From assembly GCA_963281155.1 (NCBI GenBank), contig CAUJLY010000006.1:9176001-9240000 (forward strand): a stretch of 64,000 nucleotides of DNA, written 5' to 3'. This document shows positions 13,402 through 25,000 of this stretch, one piece after another. The stretch comes from Rhabditophanes sp. KR3021. Lineage: Eukaryota; Nematoda; Chromadorea; Rhabditida; Alloionematidae. How positions within the stretch are numbered: the stretch's first letter is position 1; every line of letters starts with the position of its first letter. The notes beneath the pieces were generated by a model. That model had not been told where the DNA came from. It searched no databases and saw only the letters and a program-made list of their open reading frames with translations. The position numbers were made by a program, and so were the translations under genes.

Positions 13402-14752
13402 ATGTTATCAATGTTTTATTCGTCACAAGCTGTCGACAATTCAAAGGATATTCCTGTGATTTCACCCATTATTGGTGTTCAGGGATTTGCATTTATTGGA
13501 TCGAATATATTAGATATTATTGCGTTGTCGATGGCTTTGTTTGTTGGAGGGCTTTGGTTGCTTCATTTGATTGCGTATTTTTATGGGTAACACTCGACAA
13601 GTCTTTGGTTTTTATTTAATCTTTTATTTGTAGAAGTTATCATTTACACAAAAGTTCAGAATATGACAAGTTAGCTCCTGGCGTTTCGATTATCAAACCT
13701 CTTGTTGGAACAGACAAAAATTTAAAACAAAACTTAGAATCGTTCTTTACCTTAGACTACCCCAAATTTGAAATATTGCTCTGCTTGTCGTCAAAGGACG
13801 ACCTAGCATCAACGGTAGTCCAAGAATTATGTTACAAATACTCAAATGTCGATAGTAGTATATTTTTTGACGGAGAAAATGTGGGTCTTAACCCAAAGAT
13901 TAATAATATGATGCCAGGATACAAATCTGCTAAGTATTCATTAGTATTAGTTAGTGATGCTGGAATTTATATGAAATCAAATGCATTGATGGACATGGTT
14001 TCGTGTATGAAAGAAAATGTTGGTCTAGTTACACAAATACCATATACTAAAGCAAGGGAGACATTTACGAATAAATATGAAACGGTAAATAATCCTATCT
14101 TTTTATTTAACTGACTTAATTGCCCCTTTTATAGCAATTTTTTGGATGTGCACATGCTAGAATATATTTAGTTGGAAATTGTCTGCAATTTATATGTGCA
14201 TCAGGAATGTCTTCTTTGATGAGAAAAGATGTCCTTGATAATTGCGGGGGGTTGCAAGCGTTTGCTGATGTCTTGGCAGAGGATTACTTTTTTGGACAGG
14301 CATTGGCTAATTCCGGATATAAAGCTTGTATTTCCCATATTCCTGCTTTGCAAAATGCCGAATCAGTGTCATTATCTACTTTTAATAGCAGATTATGCAG
14401 GTGGGTCAAATTAAGAGTGGCTGGCTTACCTCAAACCCTGTTTCTCGAGCCAATGCAAGAATGCTTCGCATCAGGAGTAGTAGGGATGATTGCGTACTGG
14501 TATTTATTTGCATTGAACCCGATTTACTTCATTATCTTTCATTTAGCATGGTGGTTTTTCTGGGATTATCAATTGATCCGTGTAATCGAAAATGGACCAA
14601 TTCCTTTCTCCTTCTTAGAATTTAGTTTTATGTGGCTTTTACGAGAAACATTAGCATTTCCTTTATATCTGCGTGCTCTAATTAACCCAACAATTGCGTG
14701 GAAAACGGGTAATTACAGATTAGATTGGGGTGGGAAAATACGAAAACAGTAA
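13402..14752 (+). CDS. cgt: Ceramide glucosyltransferase (GT21, glucosylceramide synthase)
   Basis: Exons 13402-13586, 13634-14084 and 14135-14752 give 417 residues, close to the usual length of about 395. The enzyme transfers glucose from UDP-glucose to ceramide on the cytosolic face of the Golgi/ER, the first step to glycosphingolipids. The D,D,D,(Q/R)xxRW set is visible: KDD in the first part, SDAG with Asp170, AEDYFFG with Asp262, and RLCRW at about 298-302. GVSIIKPLVG and MSSLMRKDVLD match conserved GT21 blocks. An N-terminal TM anchor at about 40-61 and hydrophobic C-terminal segments are present. The start is the first of two in-frame ATGs. Introns are 47 and 50 bp. It is convergent with the MCT-like gene, 251 bp away. 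Caenorhabditis elegans has several cgt paralogues, so no number is assigned. Confidence 0.93.
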
Positions 14753-15003
14753 AAATCAACAGACAGTCCAAAAACATGATAATAAATATACGAATGATCA
14801 ACAATAACAACACCGCTATTCAACAGCATTTTGATTTGTGCTCAAAAACCGATACGGCTTTACAATATTATAATCTCTCATTCTCAACAAAACAAAATTA
14901 GGTTTGAATAATATAAACATGATTCTCATTTTTTTCTTTTTATTACCATCGCAAATAGAATTAATATTATGGAGGAACAGAATAATAAATTTTTGCAAAA
15001 AAA

Positions 15004-16890
15004 TCAAGCTTTGAGTGGTTTCAATTCAGAAGCTAATGTAGTCTCTTCATCGACATGTACTTTTTCATTCTTGCTACTTTCCCATCTAGCAATTTTTTTT
15101 AGTGGAAATCCTATTATACCAGATACAGCCATTAGTGCACCCATTACATAAAATGAAACATCCATATTGTTGGTAACATCTCCAAGAAAACCAGCAAAAG
15201 GGGGTCCACACAAAGCTGCGAATCCCATAAATAATAATAGAACTCCAAATGCACTAGTTAACCTTTCGATACCAAACAAGTCGACGCAAATAACTGATCT
15301 AAGAGCTGAGAAACAAGCTGCACCTAAGGCAAACGGTATGGTGTACAGGGCAAACATGTAATATTCAGTTAGAAATGGAATACACATTGTCGCCAAACCT
15401 CCCATTGTAATAGCTATATTTGATACCTGAAGAGCGTCTACTGAAGGTAAATCAGCGAGATAACCGCACGCAACCCTGGCAATTGTATTTACCAAGCCAA
15501 GATACATGATAATTGTTCCTTTTTGTGATTCTGACACTCCTTTTGACATGGCCTGTTGACCAAGAAAAATGTAAGGAACAAAAAAGCAAGAGAAAGTCAA
15601 AAAACCGCTTATTGCAAAAATGACAAATGTTACTGATTTGAATAAAGTTACATCAATGATTCCCTTTAATGCATTTTTAACTCCCGATCTCCAGTTTTTG
15701 TTATCAACTCCTTCTACTTCGTTATTTAAAGCGGCAGAACTAAGCATTAAATGTGATTTGGCTTCTAAATTTGCCACACTGGCACTTAGCTTGTTCTTAG
15801 CTGGAAAAGAAAGAGTAAACTAAAAATATTTTAAGAGAAACATACAATGAGCAAGACTAGTTCTTTTGGCAAGGTTTGATAAAGATCCGGGGTAGAATAG
15901 GTCTACCTTTGATAGAGGCCTATTGAGATCATCGATGGCCTCTCTGGAAATAGCTGTTGCTAAGTCTTGGTGTGACCATAAGTCTTTGGTGTGCCTTTCT
16001 TTTGCGTGTAATTCAATGGAGGAAAGACATGGCCTATTGCTGAACATTCCTGAACCAAGTGTTTGAGAGCGGTTGTTGAATCTCTCGTAATTTACTCCGG
16101 CTAAAATATGCTCATCATCTTCATCTGCCTTAATAAATTCTGGTGATATATCTTTGTGTGATTCCATAAATTCAGTTGTTATTTTGGTAATTTTTCTAAC
16201 TTGGGATTCAGTTGGTCTCAAAGGCTTATATAAAAATCTACAGAATGATACACAGAATGCAACTCCTGCTGCAAAGAAACAATAATGTCTCCAATTTCCA
16301 CCAAAGGTATCCAAGATAATAGGATTAACGTAAGCAAAAGCCATTGTTCCTATACCTGATCCGCAAACTGCAATTCCAGTTGCTAAAGCTCTGTTATTGT
16401 CAAAGTATTGTGATACAATGACGATGGACGACAAAAATATAAATCCGAATCCAATACCAACTATTACTCCGAATGTTAAGCATAATAGGGGTAAATTTGG
16501 AGCTAAACCTGCTAGTATAAAGCCAACTGTTGAGACTAGTGATCCAATGACGATAAGATTATTGCAGCCAAACTTATTAGCTAAGGCAGAAGCAATTGGT
16601 CCAGATAACAAATAAAATCCTGACAAAAGAGCTGGCCCTAAAGCAGTTTCAGCTTTATTAGTACCGAATTGTTCCATCCACAAAGGCAATAATAAGTCAC
16701 CACACGTAAACCCAATCCCATCAACTACAGCATTTGCCACAAAAGCTGCTGCAACCACAGCCCATCCAAAACCACCATCTGGAGGCTTAATAATAGCCTG
16801 ATTCTGAAGTTCTTCTTCCAAAAATTTTTCATCGCTTTCACATTCATAATCACGATCTTTAGAAGCAATGCCATTTGTTGAGGTTTTCAT
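15004..16890 (-). CDS. Monocarboxylate transporter-like protein (SLC16/MCT family, MFS)
   Basis: Two exons, 16890-15846 and 15800-15004, are joined across a 45-bp intron (GTATGT donor, TTTCCAG acceptor, phase 1) to give 613 residues. The family signature PPDGGFGWAVV sits just before TM1 (residues 36-46). About six TM helices, a long hydrophilic central loop (about 210-350) and six more TM helices follow, as is typical of MCTs. TM8 reads VNTIARVACGYLAD. Relative to the FDMVARP block of proton-coupled mammalian MCT1, Arg is kept but the Asp position appears to be Asn, so proton-lactate symport should not be assumed; this alignment is from memory. The substrate is unknown. It lies in the plasma membrane by homology. 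Confidence 0.9.
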
Positions 16891-18649
16891 ACTTAGTTAA
16901 TAATGTGTTGATTTTATTCTATAATAAAAAAAGTAAATTTAACTAATTCCCAAATAAAACAAGCAGAGAGCAATAAAATATACGAGCTACCTACAACTCC
17001 TTAAATGTACAAAAAGCAAACTATCCATCAAAAATGATAGATGATCCGAGAGCTTTTTTGGTATTAACACAATCAGACAATTTATCACAAAAGCTAGCAG
17101 TATTTGCTGCAAAATATAGACACGAAACTAAATGGCTGCAATATATAGTTACGTCATATTTTTTAGTAATTGAAATTTGAAAGCGTGATGAGAATGTAGT
17201 GTGGCTGTGTTGATATATGGAATGATATTCTTTCTTATGGCTAATTTTTTTCTTTATCAGTACTTTATAAAAATTAATTGGTAAGCCAAAAATTAACAGG
17301 CTACTTATAGATTTAATCGTCTGCTTTACAAAAATACATTTGTAGAGCAGGGTTATTAGGATCTTATCAAAGTAAATACTTACATAATCAAGCTTCAGAA
17401 AATGGGAAAGGATACGAGATGGTGTGAGTAAAATAATAACCTAAAGTATAAAAATATTCATTCCAAAGATCAAACTAAAATATTTATATTAATTACAACG
17501 ATCATTTTTGTAAATTGTTTAGGTTGGATGTGTAAATACTTTATGTAAAATATTTTTTGTTTCAAAGGGCACCAAAAGAATACAAATAAAGCACACATTT
17601 AGTTTATATTTATACTTTATTTGTGATCCAAAACAAACGGACCCATAACAAATTCATAGCTTTAGGGTTAGTTAATGATAGCTAGTAAAATACGTCTTGC
17701 CTGACTTGATTTTTATTAGCACAACTAAATAATTTAAATAATAGAACCAGAGAAAAATAAAGTATGTTTGTGTGATTTAATTTGAACAGCGACTCATTTT
17801 CACTTTATTGGATGATTATGCCATACCCATCTTCCAGCTATTAATTACAAATTTTGACTTACACTTTTTCAAACTAAACATATGCTAAATCATTTTTATC
17901 CAAATAGCTGCTTCTGTTCGAAACATTAATTAACAAGTTTAAAATGATATTCAAAAGATCTATTGCACTATCCACTTCATTTTAAGGATCGACGTAACAA
18001 AAAATAATAATATTATCTCATAATAATACATATCTTTATTATATATGTATACTTTAATGACCTGACCATATCACTTAAAAATAAAACAAATACATTGATA
18101 AATAAATACAAGATTAACACAAATTTTCTTTAATTCTTTATTTTCCATATTTTAAAATCGACAATTTGTATATGTAAAATGTTATATTCAAAATAATAGT
18201 AATTTCCAAAAATTTTAAAAAGAAAATTATGGAAGAATCACAAAATAGATAAACTGTCTGAGAGGACTGCGTCAACAATAATATTAAAGAGATGGTTGGT
18301 AGTAGGGATTAATTAGGCAAACAAGAAATCAAATTTTTGAAATCAAAAACTTTTGGGGGTTTGAAATAAATAGAGACAAAAAACAAGAGGAAATAAGATA
18401 ATAAGGGCTAGGTATTGATATATCATTTTTGAATAAAGTACCAAGTCCTTATAGTATAGAATTTGTGTCAAACAAAGAGATTTGCCGCTTCTTGCTTTAC
18501 AGAATTTCATAAAATTGTTGAAGAATTATACTTATGAACCAGGGGGTTCAATTTAAACCCACAAATGGTGTGGTTCATAAATAAACATTCTGTTACTTTC
18601 TTGAGGGGGGGAGGAAAAGGTACAAAGCTTATAGCTGCTTCTTGCATGA
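16891..18649. other. Intergenic stretch between two minus-strand MFS genes
   Basis: This contains the upstream region of the MCT-like gene and the 3' flank of the SLC2-like gene. A 48-codon plus-strand frame (17034-17180, beginning MIDDPRAFLVLTQ) is the only coding-like item. It has no clear donor or partner and may be chance. Confidence 0.4.
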
Positions 18650-20330
18650 TTATGGGGACGATAAATTTTGCTCTTGTACTGAAGCAAAAGATCCTGTAGT
18701 TGATGTTTGTGGTGAATCCAAAATCTCGATTGTTGATGTCTTTTTGAGGTTATCCCCAACGATGAGAGGAGCAAATAGTGGGAAGATTGTTTTCTTGGAT
18801 TTCTTGATTCCTCCCTTTAACTTGATAATTACGTCAACAATATTAGCATCCTTGGTCTCTGGAAGATGGTAATAAAGGATAACTAGGCAGATGGCTGATG
18901 GAATACAGAATAATGGGATATAGCAAATAGTTCCAAAATGGTCAAACAATGGAATTGTTGCGAAGTTGATTCCAGCAATTAGGAAACTTTGCACTCCAAT
19001 GCAGAAGCATAGAACAATTGATGAGTATTCGTGAGATACTAACTCAGTCCCTACAAACCATGCGATACTTCCAATTGCTAATCCATGACATACGATGTAC
19101 CCGATCATGAAGACAACGCACGCATACTTCCACATGGGATTGATGGCAATGAAGAATGAGCAGACGGTGATAAGGGCAATGCACACAACTCCAAGTGAGC
19201 CAAATCCAAGGACCATTCCACGGCGGGAGTATTTGCTAATTGCAATTGGGGAAATGGCAGCGCTGATTGTCAAAATGACCATAATAACAGTTGAAAGGTA
19301 TTGAGAAGAGGTACTAAAAAATAAGAATTACAAATTGAAAAAACAAGCAAACTTACAGATCAATCTTCAAAGCAACCAAAAAGTGTGTCGAGTAAGACAA
19401 GAAAGGATAAAAAGGCAATGTACACAAAAATACAAGCATGCACAAAAGAGTAGCCTTTCGTACATGAGGTATAAAGATGACATCGGTAAACTTGCCACCT
19501 TCACTGCTTAATTCCTGGATCTTTTCATATTCAAAACTGCTGATGGTAGCGTCGATGTTGGATTTTTTGCCTTGGTAGAACTTGAGAGATCTGCGGGCGC
19601 CTCTTTCGTCATTTTTGGATAGATACAAGAATTTAGGAGTTTCCGGAATCCAAATGAGGAAGAGAAGGCCGAGGATGCCGGGCAAAATTGGGACAAAGAG
19701 CATTTTGTTGAGAGAATCCCCCAAAATATGCTTTGTACTAAGAAGGGCTCCAATCAAGGCACAAACCGAAAATCCAGGATTCATCATAGAACCAACCGCT
19801 CCAACTAGATGTGGTGGTGCAATTTCACGGGTGTAAATGATGAGTGCAGCATCAGAGAGTGGAGAAAATATAGAAGCCAAAACTCGGCCAGCAAAAAAGA
19901 CTTCGGGGTAAGGTGAGTGTGTTGATGCCCATTGCAAGGCACATGCTGAAGTCATTCCAATTTGAGATAAGATATAGGCTCCTTTGCGTCCGAGGTGGTT
20001 CATGATGATTGGTGAGATGAGGGTTCCTATAATTTGCCCAACATACCAACTGCTACTAAGACCACTTCGTAATAAAGAAATTTCCCCATGTGATAATTCA
20101 CTGCCTCTGCTGAGGTATGAGCTGTTCATGTAGGCGTCGATGAGGGCTGCTCCTGTATTTATAGTTGTATGACTTGATCCAGAAGGCAAGTTTGTGATGA
20201 CAGTTAAGCAAATAGACACAAACACGATGAAAATTGTCCTCTTCAAAGGTAATTTGTCGGAGTGTGGACCCATTCCATCGACGTTCTCCATTTTTGTCAT
20301 TGATTTAGTGTCAGAAAAAGCTTCAGACAT
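18650..20330 (-). CDS. SLC2-type sugar porter (MFS transporter)
   Basis: Exons 20330-19357 and 19313-18650 (43-bp intron, GTAAGT donor, TTTTTAG acceptor) give 545 residues. Sugar-porter landmarks are present: LGRKG after TM2, TREIAPPHLVGAVGS (compare EIAPxxLRG) after TM4, PETPKFL after TM6, and YHLPETKD after TM12. The TM1-TM2 loop (SSHTTINTGAALIDAYMNSSY) is shorter than in mammalian GLUTs. The tail is Ser/Thr-rich and hydrophilic. The first real ATG (MSEAFSD) is taken as start because the upstream frame has only a TTG. A likely 5'UTR intron runs 20437-20385 on the minus strand. The substrate cannot be deduced, and the protein is diverged from classical GLUTs. The tandem same-strand MCT-like gene is unrelated in sequence type. 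Confidence 0.85.
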
Positions 20331-20426
20331 GTTTGTATTTTTTACAAATAGAATCAAAGGAGATTCTTGTAGTTGTTTAGTGATACTAAAAGAAAGGTAA
20401 AATGTACAATATAATGATACTTACAG

Positions 20427-20836
20427 GTATCACGATTCGACAAACTAATCAAAAATTTGAAACCTGAATCAGGGAGTATCAAAGTAGCAGTGGGCTCAAG
20501 CAAAGCCAAAATTACTGCAGCAGAAGCTTACAGTAAAGCTAGTACCAGTACGGTTCTGTCTGAAAAGAAGCGAAAAGTAAGTAAAAATGTTAAATAAAAG
20601 GTAAGAAGATATCAAATTTGATAAAAGTTAATAATATAAAGTTTGCAATGACCGGAACAAAGTCTCTAATTAACAAATTAAAGAAAGTATCATAGAAGTG
20701 TAATGGTGTAAAACTAAAACCGACATCACTAGCAGTAACAAATGATGAGATGTTCATTTTAAATATAATGACGAACAATCTCGTGTACTTTTATTAATAT
20801 AGTAAGGAATGGCAGAAAGGCAAAAAATTACGTTAG
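20427..20836 (+). CDS. Orphan plus-strand exon pair, C-terminus of an unknown lysine-rich protein
   Basis: A TTACAG acceptor precedes a 50-codon phase-0 open frame (20427-20576) that ends in a GTAAGT donor. It reads protein-like (SRFDKLIKNLKPESGS, then KITAAEAYSKAS, then SEKKRK) and is GC-richer than its surroundings. Joining to an acceptor at 20806 adds EWQKGKKLR and a TAG, a plausible end. No upstream exon could be placed with confidence, because the minus-strand SLC2-like gene occupies the region to the left. The minus-strand complement has no comparable open frame. It could be the last two exons of a gene whose introns hold the transporter gene, or a gene fragment. Confidence 0.35.
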
Positions 20837-23800
20837 ACGAGCACCATCGATTCGAGACGATCCTACACATAAATCTCATCAAATAGTATGTCATGGAGAA
20901 GGACTAACAACAAAATCTTTACTAAATCATCCTTTAAAAATAATGACTTTGATTTAAAGTATATATCATAATGATGATGAAAGTTTGCTAAGTCTCTAAA
21001 ATGGGATGGATCAAATGGTGGAATGCAGGTAAAATAAAAAGTAAAGCATGTTCAACATATCCAAAGCAACTAATCGACATTTATAACTAGAGAGTAATTC
21101 AAAAATAAAAGCATCTTAAATAAGTACAATATGAACTTCTAATTATGGAAAGTAACATGATTGCATAGAGTGTGTAAGATCTTAGTTACAATAAAATGTG
21201 GGAATGAATATCCTTTTCTAAAGGTACTATATATTATAAAATGAAAGTAGGAGTGTGAATTTTAAAATTCATTAAATAATCATCCATCCCACAAAAGCAA
21301 ATTAAGCTTTAAAAGGATATCTATTAAAAGTTTTATAAATAAACATTGTCTATTTTTTTCTTCGGGAATCATCCCCAACCAAAGAGAAGATAATATAAAT
21401 ATTTGGAGGAAGAACAAAAGTGTATGAATATTGTTAGCTAGCTTCTAACAAAACGTGTATGAATAGCTAGAGGCTTTTCAAGGGAATAATTAAATAATAC
21501 ACACCGTTTACTAAGATACAAATAAAGAAAGCTATTAATAATAGGGATATAAATCATCACAAAGGTGCTTATTCAAAAACACACAAGTTTGCCTTTAGCT
21601 TTGGATATTGAAAGCATAGGAGAAAAAAGGAATGGTAGTGGTGTATGAAATTGTAGATTTAATAGAATGGCAATGTAAATAACTTATGTACATCTTCACA
21701 ATATTTATACCCAATGTATAATCTAAATGTTATAATCTAATTGTAATCGAAATACAATACTTTAATTCATATCTACTATTGGAGACTTTGCTAATAGATT
21801 TAGCAACAATTATGGTTACAACTATCTAATTAGTGAACGCTTTATCATTACTGTCTAATTAATGAACGGCTTTGTGGTAACTATAACTGAATGTGAAAAC
21901 ATGTGTTCACATGCTATTTGTAACAACGAAACAACTACATAAGTATAGTAATTAAGATGCAATTATATAATTGATGTGTTTTTGGGATGGAAGTAGTCAA
22001 TGTCATGGCGGTAATTATGGCATGTTTGGATGGTGTGACTTGTGTGTTCTGGTACGCTTGATCAGAACTAGTAACTAAGTTAGGATATACACGTATATAT
22101 GAGAGCCATGTATATGTCAAATCAATCTCAAGTTGACACAAAACAAACTTTGCCCAAAACAATTTACTTGAGCACTATGGCACTAATTGAACCATTTTGA
22201 ACAAATTAGTTGGGACAAAGAATGAATAAAGTGATCTAGACTACATTAAATATACCTTGTCCTGTTGTTATTATTTTGGTTTAAAATACTTTATCTCTAT
22301 TGATAATGAATTAAAAGTTTAAATTTTAATGATAAGGTACTTTAAATGTATTAGTCTGTCTGTGGGGGTATTGTTTGTGGGAATTAGATTGACTTAAAGA
22401 GGTGTTTATGAGAGTAATGACGTCTTTGATAAGTTTTAATCAAACAGAAGATTCAATTTGATAATGACATAAGTAGAAGAATTTAGCGAATAGAAAGGAA
22501 TTGAAGATACTAGGTTGTTGCAATTGCTTGCACAAAAATTCCAATGAATGTGCTATAAAATGACATTTCAACGAAATTGTTTTAAAATTTGTGGAACAGG
22601 AATTGAATCTTGTAAGTTATTAATAGAAACCTCACCTGAAACAGTATTGTATGTTCAACTTTCTAGTTTCTCGTAGTACCAAAATAGAATTTAGATTTTG
22701 GCACAAATCTCAGGAATAGAATAAATAATTAAACTTGCGAATTGACTACAATCTCAAGTTGCTTTTGTATTTATATACGAGCTGTTTGATTTTAATCTTA
22801 AAATTAAATATTTTGTTTTTGTCAAGATTATGATTAGAAGTAAGATGTTTCGTTCATGGTTGTCTTTTTAAATTCCCTATGACACCCATAATCTGAATTA
22901 ACTAACCCCACAAACTAAATTAATTAAACCCACTAACTAAACTGCTAAGGAGATATTAATACGATGAATTAATAATAACAATAACAAAATTAAAGGAAAC
23001 AACATATTAATAACTAATAAATTGACTTGATCTATAAAGGTCACTTACAGGAAGTAAATTCAAATAATGCTGAAAAATTGCAAACAAATATACTGTACTC
23101 ACCTTTATTATTAATTTTTACAAGAACGCAATGGATATTATTGATATACCCTTTGAATAATTGTTTCTTATGTAACTTTGATAGACCAATTTAAAAAATA
23201 AATTAGGTAAAGTTATTGTATGTTAATGAAAAAATTTTAATTAATATAATTAAAAAATGTTGTGTGAATGGTAAAGAGAAGATATGCATTCATGAAAAAG
23301 CAATATCTGTTGGTTTATGAATGATAAATTAGTGATTAAAGTTGTTAATTCAGCAAATACAAGTAATGACTTTAAAAAGTTAAAAAAGTCAAAAGACCAA
23401 TAAATCACACACGTACATATAAATCTCGTTTGATATGGCTTTCGTCTATCCATTGATAACAACATCTTTAAGGTTGAGCTAGTTTTGTAGAAGGTAGTGG
23501 TAATGAATTACCATATGTTCATGTTTGTCTTGTTCAAAATTGATGGTATATGATGTGGGCAAAACGGTATATATTTATTATGTGATAGAGATAAGTAGTA
23601 TTGTAAGATATATGATATACTGATTTGAGGCTGTATGTCAATGAAATGATTGTTTGAGATGACTGTTAAACGTTAATTGCCCACATATGCATACATTTTA
23701 ATGTATATATAATTATTTATGTTCTATTTATGGATAAGAGTATATTAAAAATGTTCGCCACATAAAATGCCTTAAATTGGATTAGTATCATTTTTATTAG

Positions 23801-24378
23801 TTACAACTTTTATGACCACATACTTTTTATCTACAAAAGTGAAAGCCTAAGGCACCGATAATGGGAGTTTGTTGGGAATTCAGATGAGATGGAAAATTCT
23901 TTTATTATACGATTAAATATTTAGATATTTTTGAAACACTCATAATTTACAAATTGAGATCAAATTTGATAAAGAACATCTTCAGAATGCGAAATGTTTC
24001 AAAAGAATAATCCTATCACGTTTTGCAATTGATCATTAAAAATGATACTAGCCATCACATAATCTTGAATCCTTTGCAATCTTTTGTTCGCAATAGATAT
24101 TTTGGATAAGTAAATAGTAGTTTTGTTTGTCTTGTTCAGGTTTGACTTTTAATTTTTGTGTTCAATCGAAGTGTACATAAACTGTGGATATGATATATAC
24201 GTATATTTTTGATGGGTGATTCCTCTGCGAATTTGAAAATTCACGCCACGCGGGGAATATGCCTGAGGAGATTTGTGAAGAAATAATAGTAAAATAACAG
24301 GAATTTTATGATACATTTTCAGTGCAATAATTATGATCATCCATTAGATTTGAATGTGACATCCAATTCATGATCCTT
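20837..24378. other. Gene-poor AT-rich stretch (3.5 kb)
   Basis: No exon with splice context was recognised. A slightly GC-richer patch at 21950-22170 has a 75-codon minus frame with no family resemblance. No RNA genes or tandem repeats were noticed. Confidence 0.45.
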
Positions 24379-25000
24379 TCACCACATAATCCATTTTTTT
24401 ATTTTACGCAATGATCTCAATTTTCCTGTGCAAATACAACAAGGCATTCCTGTTGCTGAGATTAGGCATTTCATGTCTTCGCTGTCGTAAGCATCACACT
24501 CAATCAATTCTATATGCTCACAATGGGCTAAAAAGATGCAAGTTAAAGAGATGAAGAATTAAATTAGATAAAGAAATAATTAAAATTACCAGATTCAATG
24601 ACTGCACTCGAAATAGATCTTCTTTTCAACTTTCTTATTTTTATGTTTTTTTGGGGATCTTTTGATTTGTTGACTTTTGCGTCATTCATTTGTGGTAAGA
24701 GCCAATCTTCACTACCATTTAGACTATGTAACAAAAAGAATTTGATTATGATTTTATAGGGATGCAAATTTACTTTTGTTTAGTCATTAAATTCTTAGCA
24801 TTCATAGAATTATTAATAAAGGTCGCATGTGACTTGACTTGACTATCATGAGATCTTATCTGTCGCCTTATTAATATAGACAAAGTCTGCAGCTTTGGAG
24901 AATGTTGGAAAGAATTGTTGTTATCATTTGCATAAGATACCACAAAGTATGGCCATATTAGTAACAAAGCAATATTTAATGAAAAATTAAAAAAATTCAT
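24379..25000 (-). CDS. Secreted six-cysteine prepropeptide (candidate peptide hormone or effector)
   Basis: Exons 25000-24774, 24723-24590 and 24527-24379 join in frame (introns 50 and 62 bp; donors GTAAAT and GTAATT; acceptors ACATAG and TTTTTAG) to give 169 residues. Residues 1-24 form a signal peptide (hydrophobic IALLLIWPYFVV, cleavage after SYA). Residues 25-105 are polar and poorly ordered. A basic site KLKRR at 107-111 fits proprotein-convertase cleavage. The remaining 58 residues hold six cysteines at 123, 131, 141, 150, 151 and 153 (C-x7-C-x9-C-x8-CC-x-C), then a basic, tryptophan-containing end. The layout resembles a neuroendocrine or secreted effector precursor. The spacing does not match insulin, ShK or EGF patterns I know. 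No function is claimed. Confidence 0.7.

Noticed and set aside
17034..17180. 48-codon plus frame MIDDPRAFLVLTQ
   Set aside because: No convincing donor; linking it to the orphan exon at 20427 is possible by phase but unsupported.
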